Positions 47,386 to 55,379 of a DNA stretch of 64,000 bases are shown one piece after another. The DNA lies in assembly GCF_012999535.1 (NCBI RefSeq), contig NZ_JABBWV010000001.1, positions 310,001-374,000 of the forward strand, read 5' to 3'. Position 1 is the first letter of the stretch. Each line of letters starts with the position of its first letter. The position numbers and the translations under genes are program-made. Under the pieces are notes generated by a model, which saw only the letters and a program-made list of their open reading frames with translations, made no database searches and was not told the origin of the DNA. The stretch comes from Microbispora sp. H11081 (lineage in GTDB: Bacteria; Actinomycetota; Actinomycetes; Streptosporangiales; Streptosporangiaceae).

Positions 47386-47835
47386 TCACCCGTTTTGCGG
47401 CGATCCGTTAATCAGCCTGGACAGCACGATGGCGCTCTTGGTACGGACCACGAACGGCTCGGCCGCCAGGCGCTCTATCACCCGCTCCACGTGCCGTACG
47501 TCGGTCGCGCGGATGTGCAGCAACGCGTCCGCCTCGCCGGTGACCGTGCAGGCCGAGACGACCTCCGGATGCCGGGACACGGCCATGCCGATGTCCGTCG
47601 GGGAGGTCTTGCCCCGGCAGTACAGCTCGACGTACGCCTCGGTGGTCCAGCCGAGGGCCGAGGGCGCCACCCGGGCGCTGAACCCGGTGATCGCGCCACT
47701 GGCGACGAGCCGGTCCACCCGCCTCTTCACGGCCGGAGCCGACAGGCCCACCTGACCGCCTATCTCGGCGTACGTCGCTCGGGCGTCCTCGACGAGGGCC
47801 CGGATGATGGCGCGATCGAGCTCGTCCAACTTCAC
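47386..47835 (-). CDS. Lrp/AsnC family regulator
   Basis: A 149-residue regulator with an N-terminal helix-turn-helix (LDELDRAIIRALVEDARATYAEIGGQVGLSAPAVKRRVDRL, key GQVGLSAPAVKRRVDRL) and a C-terminal RAM ligand domain (ACTVTGEADALLHIRATD). It lies just upstream of, and in the same direction as, the hydrolase-rocD pair, so it is the likely arginine or ornithine-responsive activator. GTG 47835 gives standard length and follows TATACA at leaderless spacing; the frame is open further upstream. Confidence 0.9.
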   Translation of the reverse strand: MKLDELDRAIIRALVEDARATYAEIGGQVGLSAPAVKRRVDRLVASGAITGFSARVAPSALGWTTEAYVELYCRGKTSPTDIGMAVSRHPEVVSACTVTGEADALLHIRATDVRHVERVIERLAAEPFVVRTKSAIVLSRLINGSPQNG

Positions 47836-47842
47836 GTGGACC

Positions 47843-47848
47843 TGTATA
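47843..47848 (-). promoter_or_regulatory. -10 box (TATACA) for leaderless Lrp gene
   Basis: On the minus strand TATACA, 7 nt (GGTCCAC), then GTG 47835. This decides the start of the Lrp-type gene. Confidence 0.55.
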
Positions 47849-47958
47849 CCGCCGCCGCCGCCCGGCCGCCGCGTCCGGCATGCTCCCGCGCCCGGCATGC
47901 CACCCCGTCCGCGGCAGCGACGACGGCGGCGTTCTGTGCCTTGGAGCGGGTGCTTGGG

Positions 47959-48645
47959 TCAGGCGGCGGCGCGCTTGAGGATGTCCTCGTACACGCTCGG
48001 ATCGTCGGATGAGACGACCGGCCAGCCGATCCCGTACGCGCCGGCCCAGCCGACCTCGATTCCGGGGTTGGCGTGGTCGGTGCCGTCCGGCAGGAACAGG
48101 TGCGGGCTGCAGTTCACCCGGTCGGTCGCCGCGACGGCGGCCTGCTCGGACAGCGTCGCGCGTGCCCGGCCGTCGTCGAGCGCGGCCGCCAGTGCGGCCA
48201 CGTCCACCACGCCGGTGGACGCGGCGGCGTCCAGGATGACCTTGCGGTGGCTGATGCACCGCGACTCGGCCCAAAAGGCCCTCCGCAGCGCCAGGTCGAG
48301 CTGTTCCGAGGCGGTGAGTCCCTGCTCCTTGGCCGCCTGGACGGCCTCCAGCGCGGGCAATGTGGTGGACGGGTACAGCCAGTCCTTCGCCTGCCACAGC
48401 TGCCACCCCGCGCCGGGCTCGAGCGAGGCCATCCGGGCCACCTCGCTGTCGGTTCCCGGCCGGGGGCTGGGCGCCTCGTTGAGCAGTTCCAGAGGGAAGG
48501 CGTGATGGTCGAACCGGACCCGGCCGGTCAGGCCGAGCCGTTCCCGGGTCTTGTGGAGCCGGTGCACCGCGATGTGCGCGAAGGAGCACCAGATGTCGGA
48601 GAAGATGATGATGGTGCCGGGCTCCGGGGGCGGTGCCGTCGTCAT
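47959..48645 (-). CDS. DsbA-like thioredoxin-fold oxidoreductase with single active-site Cys
   Basis: A 228-residue protein of the DsbA/2-hydroxychromene-2-carboxylate isomerase family. The N-terminal strand IIIFSDIWCSFAHIAVHRL carries WCSFA, so the usual CxxC is C-S-F-A with one cysteine, favouring glutathione/mycothiol-dependent isomerase or transferase activity over disulfide formation. The helical insert and closing VNCSPHLFLPDGTDHANPGIEVGW (key CSPHLFLPDG) fit the family. AAGGAG precedes the ATG. No signal peptide. Confidence 0.8.
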   Translation of the reverse strand: MTTAPPPEPGTIIIFSDIWCSFAHIAVHRLHKTRERLGLTGRVRFDHHAFPLELLNEAPSPRPGTDSEVARMASLEPGAGWQLWQAKDWLYPSTTLPALEAVQAAKEQGLTASEQLDLALRRAFWAESRCISHRKVILDAAASTGVVDVAALAAALDDGRARATLSEQAAVAATDRVNCSPHLFLPDGTDHANPGIEVGWAGAYGIGWPVVSSDDPSVYEDILKRAAA

Positions 48646-48802
48646 CGGCGTTCTCCTTGTGTCGTCTCTTGTCCTGCGACGGTTCGTGCGAACTGAGGAT
48701 GTGCCGGGACGCCGGGCGGACCAGGTCGTCCGGGGGGTGTCGAATCCGGCCGGGTCGACCAGGTCGGTCAGGTCGGCCGGGGCGTCTCCGCGGTGACTTC
48801 GC

Positions 48803-49813
48803 TCAGGTGAGCTGGACGAGCGCCGACCCGGCGACGAGCAGGGCGAGACCGGACAGGCGCGGCGCGGTGAGCGGGCGGCGGGGCAGCCGCAGGAGGCCGC
48901 GGCCGTCGATCACGGCGGACGCGAGCTGCTGACCTGTCACGGTCAGCGCCACGGTGGTGGCGGCGCCGATCGCGGGGATGAGCGTGAAGGTGGCGCTGAC
49001 ATAGGCCGCGGCGCAGGCGCCGCCGAGCCAGCCCCACCACGGCATCGCGGGCAGCCCGCCGAGTCGAGGCGCGGGGGTGCGGCGTGTCGCCAGCAGGGCG
49101 ATCAGCACCACGGCGATGGTGACCGTGGCCACGATGAAGCTGATCATCGCGGTCGTCACCGGCTCGTGTATGTCCGCGCGGAGCGCGGCGTTGACCGCGC
49201 CCTGCACGGGCAGGACCGCGCCCGCGACGATGCCCAGCAGGATCCAGCCGCCCCGGCCGCCCGCCCGGCGTACGCCTGTGACGGCCGGGGAGGTGAGTGT
49301 CGCGGTCCGCGCCCCGCCTGCGGGTCCTTCCTGGGCCTTCGGCGCAGGTCCAGGGGTGGGCGGCGCCGTGCGCTGCTCGCGGACGACCACGGTGATGCCG
49401 GCCAGGACCGCGAGCGCGCCGAGGGCCATGCCGATGCTCGGCGGCCGGCGCGCGACGCCGAGCAGGCCGAACAGGTCGAGCCCCAGCGACGCGAACATCT
49501 GGCCGGTCACGAACAGCCCGGCCGCCGCGAGAGCGCCCAGGCGGGGGAAGAGCAGGATCCCGCTGGTGATGTAGAGCGGGCTGGCGAGACCCCCGAGCAG
49601 GTGCCAGACCGGGATGCCCGGCACGAGGCGGACCGCGCCGATCGCGCCGGCGGCGACCGCGAGGAGCGCCAGCAGGGCGGCCGCCACGCTCAACTGCAGC
49701 GTCGAGGCGCCGTACGGCGTGCCGACGGCCTTGTTGAGCTGGAGATTCGCCGACGCCTGCACGGCCAGGAGGCAGCCGGCCAGCAGCGCCGAGGCGAGGA
49801 ACAGGGCATGCAT
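48803..49813 (-). CDS. DMT-family transporter, duplicated YdcZ (DUF606) domains
   Basis: A 336-residue membrane protein with two DUF606/YdcZ repeats of about five helices each, joined by a Pro/Ala-rich cytoplasmic linker (about residues 145-185). Typical: LLAVQASANLQLNKAVGTPYGAS and the matching GAVLPVQGAVNAALRAD in the second half. Probably a small-molecule exporter. ATG 49813 has GGAGG 6 nt upstream, better than the ATG at 49831. Divergent from a TetR gene across paired operators, so it is probably that regulator's target. Confidence 0.82.
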   Translation of the reverse strand: MHALFLASALLAGCLLAVQASANLQLNKAVGTPYGASTLQLSVAAALLALLAVAAGAIGAVRLVPGIPVWHLLGGLASPLYITSGILLFPRLGALAAAGLFVTGQMFASLGLDLFGLLGVARRPPSIGMALGALAVLAGITVVVREQRTAPPTPGPAPKAQEGPAGGARTATLTSPAVTGVRRAGGRGGWILLGIVAGAVLPVQGAVNAALRADIHEPVTTAMISFIVATVTIAVVLIALLATRRTPAPRLGGLPAMPWWGWLGGACAAAYVSATFTLIPAIGAATTVALTVTGQQLASAVIDGRGLLRLPRRPLTAPRLSGLALLVAGSALVQLT

Positions 49814-49835
49814 GGCAATCCTCCACGACATAAGT

Positions 49836-49848
49836 GGACGCGGTGTCC
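49836..49848. promoter_or_regulatory. TetR operator for the DMT transporter (site 1)
   Basis: GGACGCGGTGTCC, an imperfect copy of the GGACAC-N-GTGTCC palindrome; with flanks it is an inverted copy of site 2 over 17 of 19 bp. The centre-to-centre distance is 34 bp. Confidence 0.65.
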
Positions 49849-49869
49849 GGATGAGCGTAAGCGAGAACC

Positions 49870-49882
49870 GGACACCGTGTCC
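49870..49882. promoter_or_regulatory. TetR operator for the DMT transporter (site 2)
   Basis: GGACAC-C-GTGTCC, a perfect 6-1-6 palindrome between the divergent TetR and transporter genes, about 20 bp upstream of the TetR -10 box. Confidence 0.7.
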
Positions 49883-49902
49883 ACATGGTTGAGGCGAAGG
49901 GC

Positions 49903-49908
49903 TACCAT
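49903..49908 (+). promoter_or_regulatory. -10 box (TACCAT) for leaderless TetR gene
   Basis: TACCAT, 6 nt, then ATG 49915. This supports the shorter TetR start. Confidence 0.5.
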
Positions 49909-49914
49909 GTCCTC

Positions 49915-50595
49915 ATGACCAACGGGTTGAGGGATCCCGGCGGGAACCGGGCGAACGGCCGCGTTCCCGCGGGACGGGAGATCCCGGCCGGCGCGGGCCG
50001 CGAACTGCCCGTGCTGGACCTCGAACCGGGCCGGCCGGTGCGGGAGCGGGCGGACGCCGCGCGCAACCGCATGCGGGTGCTGAAAGCGGCGGAGGAACTG
50101 TTCGCGACGAGGGACGCCAGGCACGTCACGATGGACGAGATCGCCAAGGCGGCGGGGGTGGGCCGGGCCACGCTCTACCGGCGCTATCCGGACCCGGCGT
50201 CGATCGCGACGGCCCTGCTCGACGAGCACGAGCGGCGGGTGCAGGAGCACATCCTGAGCGGCCCCCCGCCGCTCGGGCCGGGGGCCGCGCCCGCCGACCG
50301 GCTCGCCGCCTTTCACCTCGCCATGACCGACCTGCTGGAGCGCCACCTCCACCTCGTCCTGGGGGCCGAGACGGGAAGCGCGCGGTTCGCCACCGGCGCG
50401 TACCGCTTCTGGCGCCTGCATGTGCGGATGCTGCTGACCGAGGCGGGGGTGCCCGACCCGGACGCGGCGGCGGACGCCGTGCTGGCGCCGCTCGCGCCCG
50501 AGGTCTACCAGTTCCAGCGGCACACCCTCGGGCTGTCGCAGGCCCGCGTCACCGAGGCGCTGGTGTGGAGCGCCCGTCGGCTCACGGGAGGCTGA
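49915..50595 (+). CDS. TetR family regulator of the DMT transporter
   Basis: A 226-residue TetR protein with an unusual basic/Gly-rich N-terminal extension of about 45 residues before the helix-turn-helix (VTMDEIAKAAGVGRATLYRRYPDPASI, key AKAAGVGRATLYRRY). The C-terminal domain is of the TetR_C SCO1712/SbtR-like helical type. Start ATG 49915 with a leaderless -10; the longer frame from GTG 49885 runs through the operator region. Its 3' end overlaps the convergent TetR gene by 14 bp. Confidence 0.87.
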   Translation: MTNGLRDPGGNRANGRVPAGREIPAGAGRELPVLDLEPGRPVRERADAARNRMRVLKAAEELFATRDARHVTMDEIAKAAGVGRATLYRRYPDPASIATALLDEHERRVQEHILSGPPPLGPGAAPADRLAAFHLAMTDLLERHLHLVLGAETGSARFATGAYRFWRLHVRMLLTEAGVPDPDAAADAVLAPLAPEVYQFQRHTLGLSQARVTEALVWSARRLTGG

Positions 50596-51241
50596 GCGCC
50601 CCGGGCGCGGGGCGCGCGCAGTAGTCGCCGATCCCGCGTTCCAGCAGGTCGAAGGCGCGCTCGGCGTGCCGCCCGATGTCGGCCCTGATTCGCGCGGGGT
50701 CCTCGCCCGCCATCTGCCGGATGGCGAAGTGGCGGGTCAGCGCGTTCACGACGGCGCAGATCTGCGCCGACACCAGCCAGGGGTCCGGGTCGTCGTGGTC
50801 CGCGTCCGACTCCTCGGCGAGCGTGCGGGCCAGCCGTTCCTCGCGCTGGACGTCGAGCATCCGCACTCGCGACTGCAGGGCGACGCTCTCCCTGACCCGC
50901 TGCGCGAACAGGTCCATGCCCTCGCTCATCCCGTAGCGCCAGTCGCCGGACTCGAGCGACTCGAAGAAGTCCCGCCGCACGGCTCCGACCGCGGTCTCGC
51001 CCTCGCGGCGCTCGCGTACGGCGCGGGCCAGCAGGTCCTCGGTCTCCTCGCCGCGGTCGAGGAACAGGTCCTCCTTCGTGCGGAAGTAGTTGAAGACGGT
51101 GTTGACCGACACGTCGGCGGCTTTGGCCACCTCGGCCACCGTCACGTTGTCGAAGCCCCGTCGCAGGAACAGCCCCATCGCGATGTCGGCGATGCGCTGC
51201 CTGGTCTCCCGCTTCTTGCGCTCCCGCAGTCCCTCTTCCAT
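50582..51241 (-). CDS. TetR family regulator of the DrrAB-type exporter
   Basis: A 219-residue TetR repressor: RQRIADIAMGLFLRRGFDNVTV then AEVAKAADVSVNTVFNYFRTKEDLF (key AKAADVSVNTVFNYF). Start ATG 51241 follows TACAAT by 6 nt. Divergent from an ABC exporter of the daunorubicin-resistance type, the classic layout for ligand-induced efflux. An AT-rich palindromic region between them is the likely operator. Confidence 0.9.
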   Translation of the reverse strand: MEEGLRERKKRETRQRIADIAMGLFLRRGFDNVTVAEVAKAADVSVNTVFNYFRTKEDLFLDRGEETEDLLARAVRERREGETAVGAVRRDFFESLESGDWRYGMSEGMDLFAQRVRESVALQSRVRMLDVQREERLARTLAEESDADHDDPDPWLVSAQICAVVNALTRHFAIRQMAGEDPARIRADIGRHAERAFDLLERGIGDYCARPAPGALSLP

Positions 51242-51247
51242 GCCTCG

Positions 51248-51253
51248 ATTGTA
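51248..51253 (-). promoter_or_regulatory. -10 box (TACAAT) for leaderless TetR gene
   Basis: On the minus strand TACAAT, one base off TATAAT, lies 6 nt before ATG 51241. Confidence 0.6.
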
Positions 51254-51272
51254 AGGGTGAACACAATATTTA

Positions 51273-51296
51273 AGTGACTCCAAATTTGGTGCTACT
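51273..51296. promoter_or_regulatory. Candidate TetR operator for the ABC exporter
   Basis: A perfect CCAAATTTGG core (51280-51289) inside a larger imperfect dyad with AGT and ACT at the ends. It overlaps the -10 (TACTCT) of the exporter, so binding would block transcription. Confidence 0.55.
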
Positions 51297-51298
51297 CT
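51293..51298 (+). promoter_or_regulatory. -10 box (TACTCT) for leaderless ABC exporter operon
   Basis: TACTCT, 7 nt (AACCAGC), then ATG 51306. Confidence 0.6.
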
Positions 51299-51305
51299 AA
51301 CCAGC

Positions 51306-52049
51306 ATGATTCACACCAGAGGGCTCACCAAGACGTACGGCCAGGTCGAGGCCGTCCGCGGGATCGACCTCGACGTCTCCGCGGGGGAGATCGTCGGTTT
51401 CCTCGGACCGAACGGCGCGGGCAAGACCACCACGCTGCGCATGCTGACCACGCTGCTGCGTCCGACGTCCGGCACCGCCACGGTCGCGGGCGTCGACCTG
51501 TTCGCCGACCCCGCGGGCGTGCGCCGCCGCATCGGCTACGTCGCCCAGGGCGGCGCGTTCGCCCCGTTCTCGCCGGTCGGGGAGGAGCTCGTGCTCCAGG
51601 CCCGCCTGTACGGCCTGACCAGGGAGGAGGCCCGCGAGCGGGTGACCGCCCTGCTCGCCGGGCTGGACCTGCCCGGGGTCGAGGAGCGTACGACGGCCAC
51701 GATGTCGGGCGGCCAGAAGCGCCGGCTGGACATCGCGATGGGCCTGCTCCACCGGCCCGAGGTGCTCTTCCTCGACGAGCCGACGACCGGGCTCGACCCG
51801 CAGAGCCGCGCCGGCCTGTGGGACCACGTGCGGCGGCTGCGCGACCGGGACGGCCTGACGGTCTTCCTCACGACCCACTACCTGGAGGAGGCCGACGCGC
51901 TCTGCGACCGCGTTCTGATCGTCGACCACGGCCGGATCGTCGCCGCGGGCACTCCGGAGGAGCTGAAGTCCGCGCACGGCGCGCGCACGCTCGACGACGT
52001 CTTCCTGGCCGTAACCGGCCGTGAGCCGCGTGAGGGGGCCGCCGCGTGA
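51306..52049 (+). CDS. DrrA-type ABC transporter ATPase
   Basis: A 247-residue ATPase: Walker A GPNGAGKTTTLRML, Q-loop GYVAQGGAFAPF, signature MSGGQKRRLDIAMGLLHRP (key SGGQKRRLDIAMG), Walker B VLFLDEPTTGLDPQSR, switch TTHYLEEADAL, and the DrrA-like end TLDDVFLAVTGRE. It probably powers drug or natural-product export with the following permease. GTGA overlap couples it to that gene. Confidence 0.92.
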   Translation: MIHTRGLTKTYGQVEAVRGIDLDVSAGEIVGFLGPNGAGKTTTLRMLTTLLRPTSGTATVAGVDLFADPAGVRRRIGYVAQGGAFAPFSPVGEELVLQARLYGLTREEARERVTALLAGLDLPGVEERTTATMSGGQKRRLDIAMGLLHRPEVLFLDEPTTGLDPQSRAGLWDHVRRLRDRDGLTVFLTTHYLEEADALCDRVLIVDHGRIVAAGTPEELKSAHGARTLDDVFLAVTGREPREGAAA

Positions 52050-52774
52050 CCGCCCTCGCCGCCCTCACCGGCCACTACCTGCGCGCCTCGTTCGGGAACA
52101 AGTTCACCCTGGCCTTCGGCGCGCTGCAGCCGTTCCTCTACCTCGTGCTCTTCGGCCCGTTGTTCGCCAACAGCGGGGTGGGCTCGTGGGCCGTCCTCGT
52201 GCCCGGCCTGCTGGTGCAGCTCGCGCTGACCAGCGCGGGCATGGCGGGCTTCACCATCGTCTTCGACCATCGGTTCGGCGTGCTGGAGCGGCTGCGCGTC
52301 ACCCCGGTGAGCCGGGTGACGCTGCTGCTCGGCCGGGTGCTCAGGGACGCCGTGGTGCTGCTGATCCAGGCCGTGACCATCATCGTGGCGGCCTGGGCGC
52401 TGGGGTTGCGGGCCCCGCTCGCCGGAGTGCTCGCCGCCCTGCTGCTGGTCACCGTGCTGTCCGTCGGCATGGCGTCGCTGTCGTACGCGGCGGCGCTCAC
52501 GATGCGGCAGGAGCTGTTCGCGCCCGTGATGTCCACCGTCGTCATCCCGCTGATGCTGCTGTCGGGCGCGCTGCTGCCGATGTCGCTCGCCCCGGCCTGG
52601 CTGGACGTGGTGTCGAGGCTCACGCCGTTCCGGTACGCGGTCGAGGGACTGCGCGCGCTCTTCGCCGGTTCGTACGCGTCGTCCGCCCTGGTGTGGGGGG
52701 TCGTGGTGTCCCTGGTCTTCGCCGTTGTGGGCGTCGCCGTGGGCACCGGTCGCTTCCAAAGGGAAAACGCCTGA
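52046..52774 (+). CDS. DrrB-type ABC transporter permease
   Basis: A 242-residue ABC-2 type permease with six membrane helices, including FGALQPFLYLVLFGPLF, MAGFTIVFDHRFGVLERLRVTPVSR (key FGVLERLRVTPVSR, the coupling segment), and PLMLLSGALLPMSLAPAWLDVVSRLTPFRYAVEGLR (key LSGALLPM and LTPFRYAVEGLR). GTG start overlaps the ATPase stop. The substrate is unknown; no biosynthetic cluster is nearby. Confidence 0.9.
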   Translation: MTALAALTGHYLRASFGNKFTLAFGALQPFLYLVLFGPLFANSGVGSWAVLVPGLLVQLALTSAGMAGFTIVFDHRFGVLERLRVTPVSRVTLLLGRVLRDAVVLLIQAVTIIVAAWALGLRAPLAGVLAALLLVTVLSVGMASLSYAAALTMRQELFAPVMSTVVIPLMLLSGALLPMSLAPAWLDVVSRLTPFRYAVEGLRALFAGSYASSALVWGVVVSLVFAVVGVAVGTGRFQRENA

Positions 52775-52840
52775 TCAGGGCCAGGGAAAGGCATTCGAAG
52801 TTCATACCGCTTTGCGGGCGCCGCCGGGCGCGGGGGCGGT

Positions 52841-52846
52841 CACAAT
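52841..52846 (+). promoter_or_regulatory. -10-like box (CACAAT) for LysR gene
   Basis: CACAAT, 7 nt, then GTG 52854. The ATG inside this region (52845) overlaps the box, which favours the GTG. Confidence 0.35.
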
Positions 52847-52853
52847 GGGGGAC

Positions 52854-53753
52854 GTGGCGGACGCCAACTTCACCCTCGTCCAGCTGCGTTACTTCGTAAC
52901 CGCGGCCGAGCTCGGCAGCATGACCGCGGCCAGCAGGGAACTCATGGTGGCCCAGTCGGCGATCTCGGCCGCGATCGCCCAGGTGGAGCGCGAGCTGGGG
53001 GTCCAGCTCCTGATCCGCCATCACGCTCGCGGCCTGTCGCTGACCCGCGCCGGCGAGCGCTTCCTCGTGGAGGCGCGGGAGTTCCTGTCCCACGCCGCGG
53101 CGCTCGCCCAGTCGGCCCGGGGCCTGGCGGGCTCGCTGACCGGTGAGCTCGTCGTCGGCTGCCTGACCACGCTCGCGCCGTTCTACCTGTCCCGGTTGCT
53201 GCGCGAGTTCGCCGGGCGGTATCCGGGAGTGCGGGTCAGCGTCGCGGAGGGCGAGCTCTCCAGCATGGAGTCCGCCCTGCTCGACGGGAGATGCGAGGTC
53301 GCCCTCGTCTACGCCATCGACCTCGCCCTCGACCTCGACATCCGGCCGCTCACCCGGGCCAGGCCGTACGCGCTGCTGCCGCCGGAGCATCCGCTCGCGG
53401 GGGCGGAGGCGGTGTCGCTGGCGGAGCTGGCGGCCGAGCCGATGATCCTGCTGGACCTGCCGCGCAGCCGTGACTACTTCCGGACCATCTATCCGACCGA
53501 GCCGCGCGTGCGGTTCCGCACGTCGAGCTACGAGACGGCGCGCTCGCTCGTGGCCGGCGGGCACGGCTACTCGATACTGAACCAGCGGGCGGAGAGCGAC
53601 CTGACCTACGACGGCGGCCGGGTCGCGTGCGTTCCCATCAGCGACGACGTGCCATCGCTCGACGTCGTGCTGGCCTCGGTGCGCGGGGTGCGGCCCACCG
53701 CGCGCGCCGTCGCCTTCGCCGAGACCTGCCAGGCGTTCTTCTCCGGCAGGTAG
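52854..53753 (+). CDS. LysR family transcriptional regulator
   Basis: A 299-residue LTTR: winged helix-turn-helix at residues 5-62 (FTLVQLRYFVTAAELGSM, then MVAQSAISAAIAQVERELGV), and a periplasmic-binding-like effector domain (ELVVGCLTTLAPFYLSRLLREFAGRYPGV, key GELVVGCLTTLAPFY). The target is unclear because the flanking genes are a DrrAB exporter and a convergent XRE gene; it may act elsewhere. GTG 52854 is chosen from the -10 spacing; ATG 52845 is the alternative. Confidence 0.87.
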   Translation: MADANFTLVQLRYFVTAAELGSMTAASRELMVAQSAISAAIAQVERELGVQLLIRHHARGLSLTRAGERFLVEAREFLSHAAALAQSARGLAGSLTGELVVGCLTTLAPFYLSRLLREFAGRYPGVRVSVAEGELSSMESALLDGRCEVALVYAIDLALDLDIRPLTRARPYALLPPEHPLAGAEAVSLAELAAEPMILLDLPRSRDYFRTIYPTEPRVRFRTSSYETARSLVAGGHGYSILNQRAESDLTYDGGRVACVPISDDVPSLDVVLASVRGVRPTARAVAFAETCQAFFSGR

Positions 53754-53754
53754 C

Positions 53755-54675
53755 TCACCCGAGGTCCGCGAGCAGCTCCTGCAGGAACGCGCCGGTGTGC
53801 GAGGCGGGCCTGGCGTCCACGCACACCGCGTTCAGCACATGCGTGTACGCCTCGGTGTCCTCGGCCTTGTCCAGGTAGAGGGCGCTGGTGAGCTGTTCCA
53901 GGTAGACGACGTCGGGCAGTTCCGGCGCGTCGAAGCGCAGGATCGTGAAGGGCCCGCCGCACGCGGCGTGCCCGCCGTGGTCGAACGGCACGATCTGCAG
54001 CGTGATGTTCGGCTGCCTGGTCACCTCGATGAGGTGCTCCAGCTGGGCCCGCATGACCTTGCGGCCGCCGATCGGGCGGCGCAGCGCGCCCTCGTCCATC
54101 ACGGCCCACAGGGTCGCGGCGTCCGGGCCCGTCAGCCGCTCCTGCCGGCGCATCCGCAGGTCGACGTGCCGGTCGACGTCGTCGGCCGACCGCCTCGACG
54201 CGCCGCGCAGGAGGAGGGCCCGCGCGTACTCGGGCGTCTGCAGCAGTCCGGGTACGTGCTGCAGCTCGTAGCAGCGGATGACGGACGCCGCCTCCTCGAG
54301 CCCGACGTAGAACTCGAACCAGCCGGGCAGCACGTCGCTGTACTTGTGCCACCAGCCGGGGATGTTCGCCTGCCTGGCGAGGTCGAGCAGCACGGCCCGG
54401 TCGTCGGGGTCGGTGATGCCGTAGAGGGTGAGCAGGTCGGCGACGTCCCGCTCCTTGAAGCCGACCCGGCCGAGCTCGAGCCTGCTGATCTTGGCGTGCG
54501 ACGCGCGGATGGCGCCGGCCGCCTTCTCTGGGGTGATGCCGCTCTCCCGGCGCAGCCGCCTGAGCTGGGCCCCCAGCAGCAACCGCAGGGCGGTCGGGCC
54601 GCCGCGGGCGATCCCGGCAGGTGCGGCAGGTAAGGGGACGGTGCTGCCCGCCTGTCCGTTCACGTGGGGCTCCAT
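53755..54675 (-). CDS. XRE helix-turn-helix regulator with DUF5753
   Basis: A 306-residue protein: an XRE-type HTH at about residues 27-85 (LLGAQLRRLRRESGITPEKAA, then IRASHAKISRLELGRVGFKERDV, key ASHAKISRLELGR) and the DUF5753 domain (GLEEAASVIRCYELQHVPGLLQTPEYARAL, key ELQHVPGLLQTPEYARA). In Streptomyces, such proteins form developmental systems with a DUF397 protein and an Abi/HATPase anti-sigma-like protein, as in the whiJ-type clusters. Here the divergent gene encodes an HATPase partner, and no DUF397 protein is visible. ATG 54675 follows CGGAG. Confidence 0.88.
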   Translation of the reverse strand: MEPHVNGQAGSTVPLPAAPAGIARGGPTALRLLLGAQLRRLRRESGITPEKAAGAIRASHAKISRLELGRVGFKERDVADLLTLYGITDPDDRAVLLDLARQANIPGWWHKYSDVLPGWFEFYVGLEEAASVIRCYELQHVPGLLQTPEYARALLLRGASRRSADDVDRHVDLRMRRQERLTGPDAATLWAVMDEGALRRPIGGRKVMRAQLEHLIEVTRQPNITLQIVPFDHGGHAACGGPFTILRFDAPELPDVVYLEQLTSALYLDKAEDTEAYTHVLNAVCVDARPASHTGAFLQELLADLG

Positions 54676-54785
54676 ACGCTCCGGGGAGAAATGCTGGTAA
54701 ACCAACCGGACTGATCATCCTACCGGAGTGGGCTGCGCACGTCTTTCGGGGAAGTTCGACAGAAAGTCGGGGACCTCACGACATT

Positions 54786-54815
54786 TGCACGTGCACGCGT
54801 GCTTGCATCCGCAAG
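54786..54815. promoter_or_regulatory. Palindromes in the XRE/HATPase intergenic region
   Basis: TGCACGTGCA (54786-54795) is a perfect 10-bp palindrome, and CTTGC-ATCC-GCAAG (54802-54815) is a 5-bp inverted repeat. They lie between the divergent XRE and HATPase genes and may be operators for the XRE protein. Confidence 0.4.
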
Positions 54816-54884
54816 GCACAGGGCAAGATACACGACGGCAGGGAAATTCACATCATGTAATGGGTGAGACCTGAGGGATAGGCG

Positions 54885-55379
54885 ATGACTGCAGACCTTG
54901 CGGGGCCGGGAGCCGCGACGGCGCCTACGTGGTTGACCTCGATGTTCGAGCAGGACGATGTCGCCGGCTTGTCCCTGCCTCCGTCGGCGACGTGCACCTT
55001 CCGCGGGCGCACCATGTCCGCCGCCGCCGCGCGTGACTTCACCGCCAGGACGCTGAGCGGCTGGGGAGTTCCCGAGCTCGTGCCCGACGCGCAGATCGTG
55101 GTGTCGGAGTTGGTGACGAACGCGCTGCGGCACGCTCCGGGCGACCCCGCCGACGCCCCGCCGATCCGGCTGAGCCTGGTGAAGCACCGGTTTCATATCG
55201 GCTGCGGGGTGAGCGACGCCAGCGCCCGCGTGCCCGCGGTCTCGCCCTGGAGCGACCTGTCGGAGTCGGGCCGCGGGCTGCACCTGGTCGGCGCGCTGAC
55301 CGCGGCGTGGGGATGGATACTCACCCGCGGCGGCGGCAAGGTGGTCTGGGCCCTGTTCGACGCCTCGCCCGCCTCCTGA
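54885..55379 (+). CDS. HATPase_c anti-sigma-factor-like ATP-binding protein
   Basis: A 164-residue RsbW/SpoIIAB-like histidine kinase-type ATPase. The N box is IVVSELVTNALRHAPGDP (key ELVTNALRHA), and the G box region is SDLSESGRGLHLVGALTAAWGW (key SGRGLHLV). In streptomycetes such proteins pair with XRE-DUF5753 regulators. It lacks a sensor domain and probably acts by partner switching or phosphorylation of an unknown protein. Divergent from the XRE gene. Confidence 0.85.
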   Translation: MTADLAGPGAATAPTWLTSMFEQDDVAGLSLPPSATCTFRGRTMSAAAARDFTARTLSGWGVPELVPDAQIVVSELVTNALRHAPGDPADAPPIRLSLVKHRFHIGCGVSDASARVPAVSPWSDLSESGRGLHLVGALTAAWGWILTRGGGKVVWALFDASPAS

